Shown: in pieces, positions 62,736 through 64,000 of the stretch
Layout of the letters: the number at the start of each line of letters is the position of its first letter
Numbering within the stretch: the stretch's first letter is position 1
NCBI GenBank assembly: GCA_030068145.1
Contig: JAPJBO010000479.1
Coordinates: forward strand, 62,001 to 126,000
Source: Diplonema papillatum
Taxonomy: Eukaryota > Euglenozoa > Diplonemea > Diplonemida > Diplonemidae
Length of the DNA stretch: 64,000 nucleotides
Direction of reading: 5' to 3'
Program-made: the position numbers and the translations under genes
The notes under the pieces: model-generated
What the model was told of the DNA's origin: nothing
The model's input: only the letters and a program-made list of their open reading frames with translations
Databases searched by the model: none

Positions 62736-63932
62736 TCACATGTAGATCCCCCGGGGAGCGTATTCCATCGTGTAAGGCATCATGAGGTACCTCGTGGAGA
62801 AGTTGAACGCGATGCCGAGTCCGATGGAGATCGGGAGGGCGGGCAACGCCTTTTTGAAGACCCCCAAGCAGCACAGCGTCGCGCACAGGCCGGTCAAGAC
62901 GGCGAGGAAGCAGACCGTCCACGTGATGTAGTTGTACACGGCGGCACGCCCAACGAGAACCGAGTAGAACACGAAATCCCCCAACCCGAGCTTGTAGGAC
63001 TTCGACTCGTACACTAAGCCGGGGATGGCTTCGTCCCGCCTTTGGGACTCCTCGACCAGCGCTTTGAGGGGACCCTTCGGCGAAAGGACCGCAAAAACGT
63101 CGTACAGCGCGACGGCGGCGAGGAGGACCCAAGTCGTCCATTCGGGCAGCCGGGTCAAAAACCAGGCCATGATCGCGGACGTTGCGACGAGGTACATTTG
63201 GGTCATGCGCGGGTGACCGCGGAAGTAGATGCAGATGACGCCGACCGTGCCGAAGTTCCACATGACGACGGCGGCGGTGACTTTGTCGTACGGAAGTTGG
63301 TACTTCGTGCAGAACAGGTCGAACCAGATCCAGCCCATGAAGTACAGAATCAGGGCGCTCGAGAGGATGAGCCAGCCGGCGATGATCTTCATGCACCGGT
63401 ACTTGTACAGGACGACCATCAGCGACGTGACCAAAATGAAGAACGCGACGATGATCAGTGCGTTGAGCACCGCACCGCCAAGCTTTTCGCCCTCAGAGTC
63501 GGTGGATTGCTCGGAATACGCGAGGAGGATGGGTTGTTGCTCGGAGACCTCGCTGATGGGCGTGAAGTTGCTGACTGCCCAGACCACGATGAGCATGGTC
63601 ACGGAGACCGGGATGAGGAGGGCCATCGTGTAGTCGGAGAAACGCGAGGCGAGCGTGTCGCCGCCTTTCGGCCGCGTCTTCCGCTCGCGGAAGACACGGC
63701 GCGGCTTCGAGGGGTCGACGATCTGAGGGTGCGGCTCGTAGTCTTCGTCGCTGTCCTCGTGCACGTACTTCTCGAACAGCCGCCGCCACAGCAGCGAGTC
63801 GGGCGTCTTGCTCTCGATGATCCTGCGAGGTGGAGATTCTTGGTTCGTTTCGCTGATCCTGGTACCGGGGAATCTCTGGCTCGTCCGATGTTCCTCAGTC
63901 AGGTCTGGTTTAAGTGGTGATGGGTAATGCAA
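62736..63932 (-). CDS. presenilin, gamma-secretase-type intramembrane aspartyl protease
   Basis: A 398-residue protein with all presenilin hallmarks: the first catalytic Asp in ALYDVF (D278, TM6), the second in KLGLGDFVFYS (D319, TM7) and PALP at 364-367 (before TM9). An N-terminal hydrophilic region of about 100 residues with acidic HEDSDEDYE precedes nine predicted membrane segments (first two near 102-120 and 153-176). The loop between TM6 and TM7 is short (about 30 residues), unlike the long loop of animals, as in many plants and protists. By family knowledge it is the catalytic subunit of gamma-secretase in ER/endosomal membranes, cleaving within the bilayer. Start is the first Met at 63932, immediately next to an F3 repeat, so the N-terminus could instead be an exon preceded by an intron. 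A decayed duplicate lies 3'. Confidence 0.92.
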   Translation of the reverse strand: MHYPSPLKPDLTEEHRTSQRFPGTRISETNQESPPRRIIESKTPDSLLWRRLFEKYVHEDSDEDYEPHPQIVDPSKPRRVFRERKTRPKGGDTLASRFSDYTMALLIPVSVTMLIVVWAVSNFTPISEVSEQQPILLAYSEQSTDSEGEKLGGAVLNALIIVAFFILVTSLMVVLYKYRCMKIIAGWLILSSALILYFMGWIWFDLFCTKYQLPYDKVTAAVVMWNFGTVGVICIYFRGHPRMTQMYLVATSAIMAWFLTRLPEWTTWVLLAAVALYDVFAVLSPKGPLKALVEESQRRDEAIPGLVYESKSYKLGLGDFVFYSVLVGRAAVYNYITWTVCFLAVLTGLCATLCCLGVFKKALPALPISIGLGIAFNFSTRYLMMPYTMEYAPRGIYM

Positions 63933-63935
63933 AGA

Positions 63936-64000
63936 GATAGAGAGAGAGAGACGAGTTAAAGTGCAGGGACCATCTCTCCGGGGAGTTTCCGGTCTCCTCA
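63936..64000 (+). repeat. dispersed repeat family F3, cut by window end
   Basis: GAGATAGAGAGAGAGAGACG, AGTTAAAGTGCAGGGACC and ATCTCTCCGGGGAGTTTCC. It ends only a few bases from the presenilin start codon, so it occupies the position of the 5' leader or an upstream intron. Confidence 0.85.

Overview
The window is nuclear DNA of a single-celled eukaryote, gene-poor and rich in repeats. Introns with GTATGT donors and CAG acceptors, a Golgi-type membrane glycosyltransferase, a presenilin, a Hus1-like clamp subunit and an NT-C2/DIL protein rule out a prokaryote. I cannot place the lineage from sequence alone; an alga or other protist is the most likely guess. Every host gene I can recognise lies on the minus strand.

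Layout. 1-7.4 kb: no recognised gene, one array of about fifteen 56-bp units. 7.4-17.3 kb: two secreted paralogues built only of ricin-B-type lectin domains (four and three domains), 6.5 kb apart. 17.3-22.7 kb: repeats and one short signal/membrane exon. 22.8-27.3 kb: an O-fucosyltransferase-like gene in at least four exons, its introns filled with dispersed repeats. 27.8-31.8 kb: a Penelope-like retroelement whose long ORF joins a reverse transcriptase to a USP-type deubiquitinase domain and two zinc fingers, the most unusual object here. 31.8-42.5 kb: a mosaic of dispersed repeats, including a candidate CACTA-like element carrying an EF-hand exon. 42.6-47 kb: a two-exon NT-C2/coiled-coil/DIL gene with partial decayed copies on both sides, its stop codon supplied by an 11-bp tandem array. 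48-53 kb: further arrays (28-bp, 22-bp, and a composite tandem block). 53.7-55.2 kb: a Hus1-like gene with a decayed 3' duplicate. 56.7-57.3 kb: a 5'-truncated second copy of the Penelope-like element. 58.5-59.1 kb: a 101-bp array. 62.1-63.9 kb: presenilin and a decayed copy of its 3' half.

The host genes do not form a pathway: secreted lectins, Golgi glycosylation, intramembrane proteolysis, membrane-cytoskeleton linkage and a DNA-damage clamp. What unites the region is its architecture: one-strand genes separated by nested small elements, satellite arrays and partial copies of the neighbouring genes. At least eight dispersed repeat families recur, two of which end in CACGGTG. All family assignments are by eye; no database search was possible.
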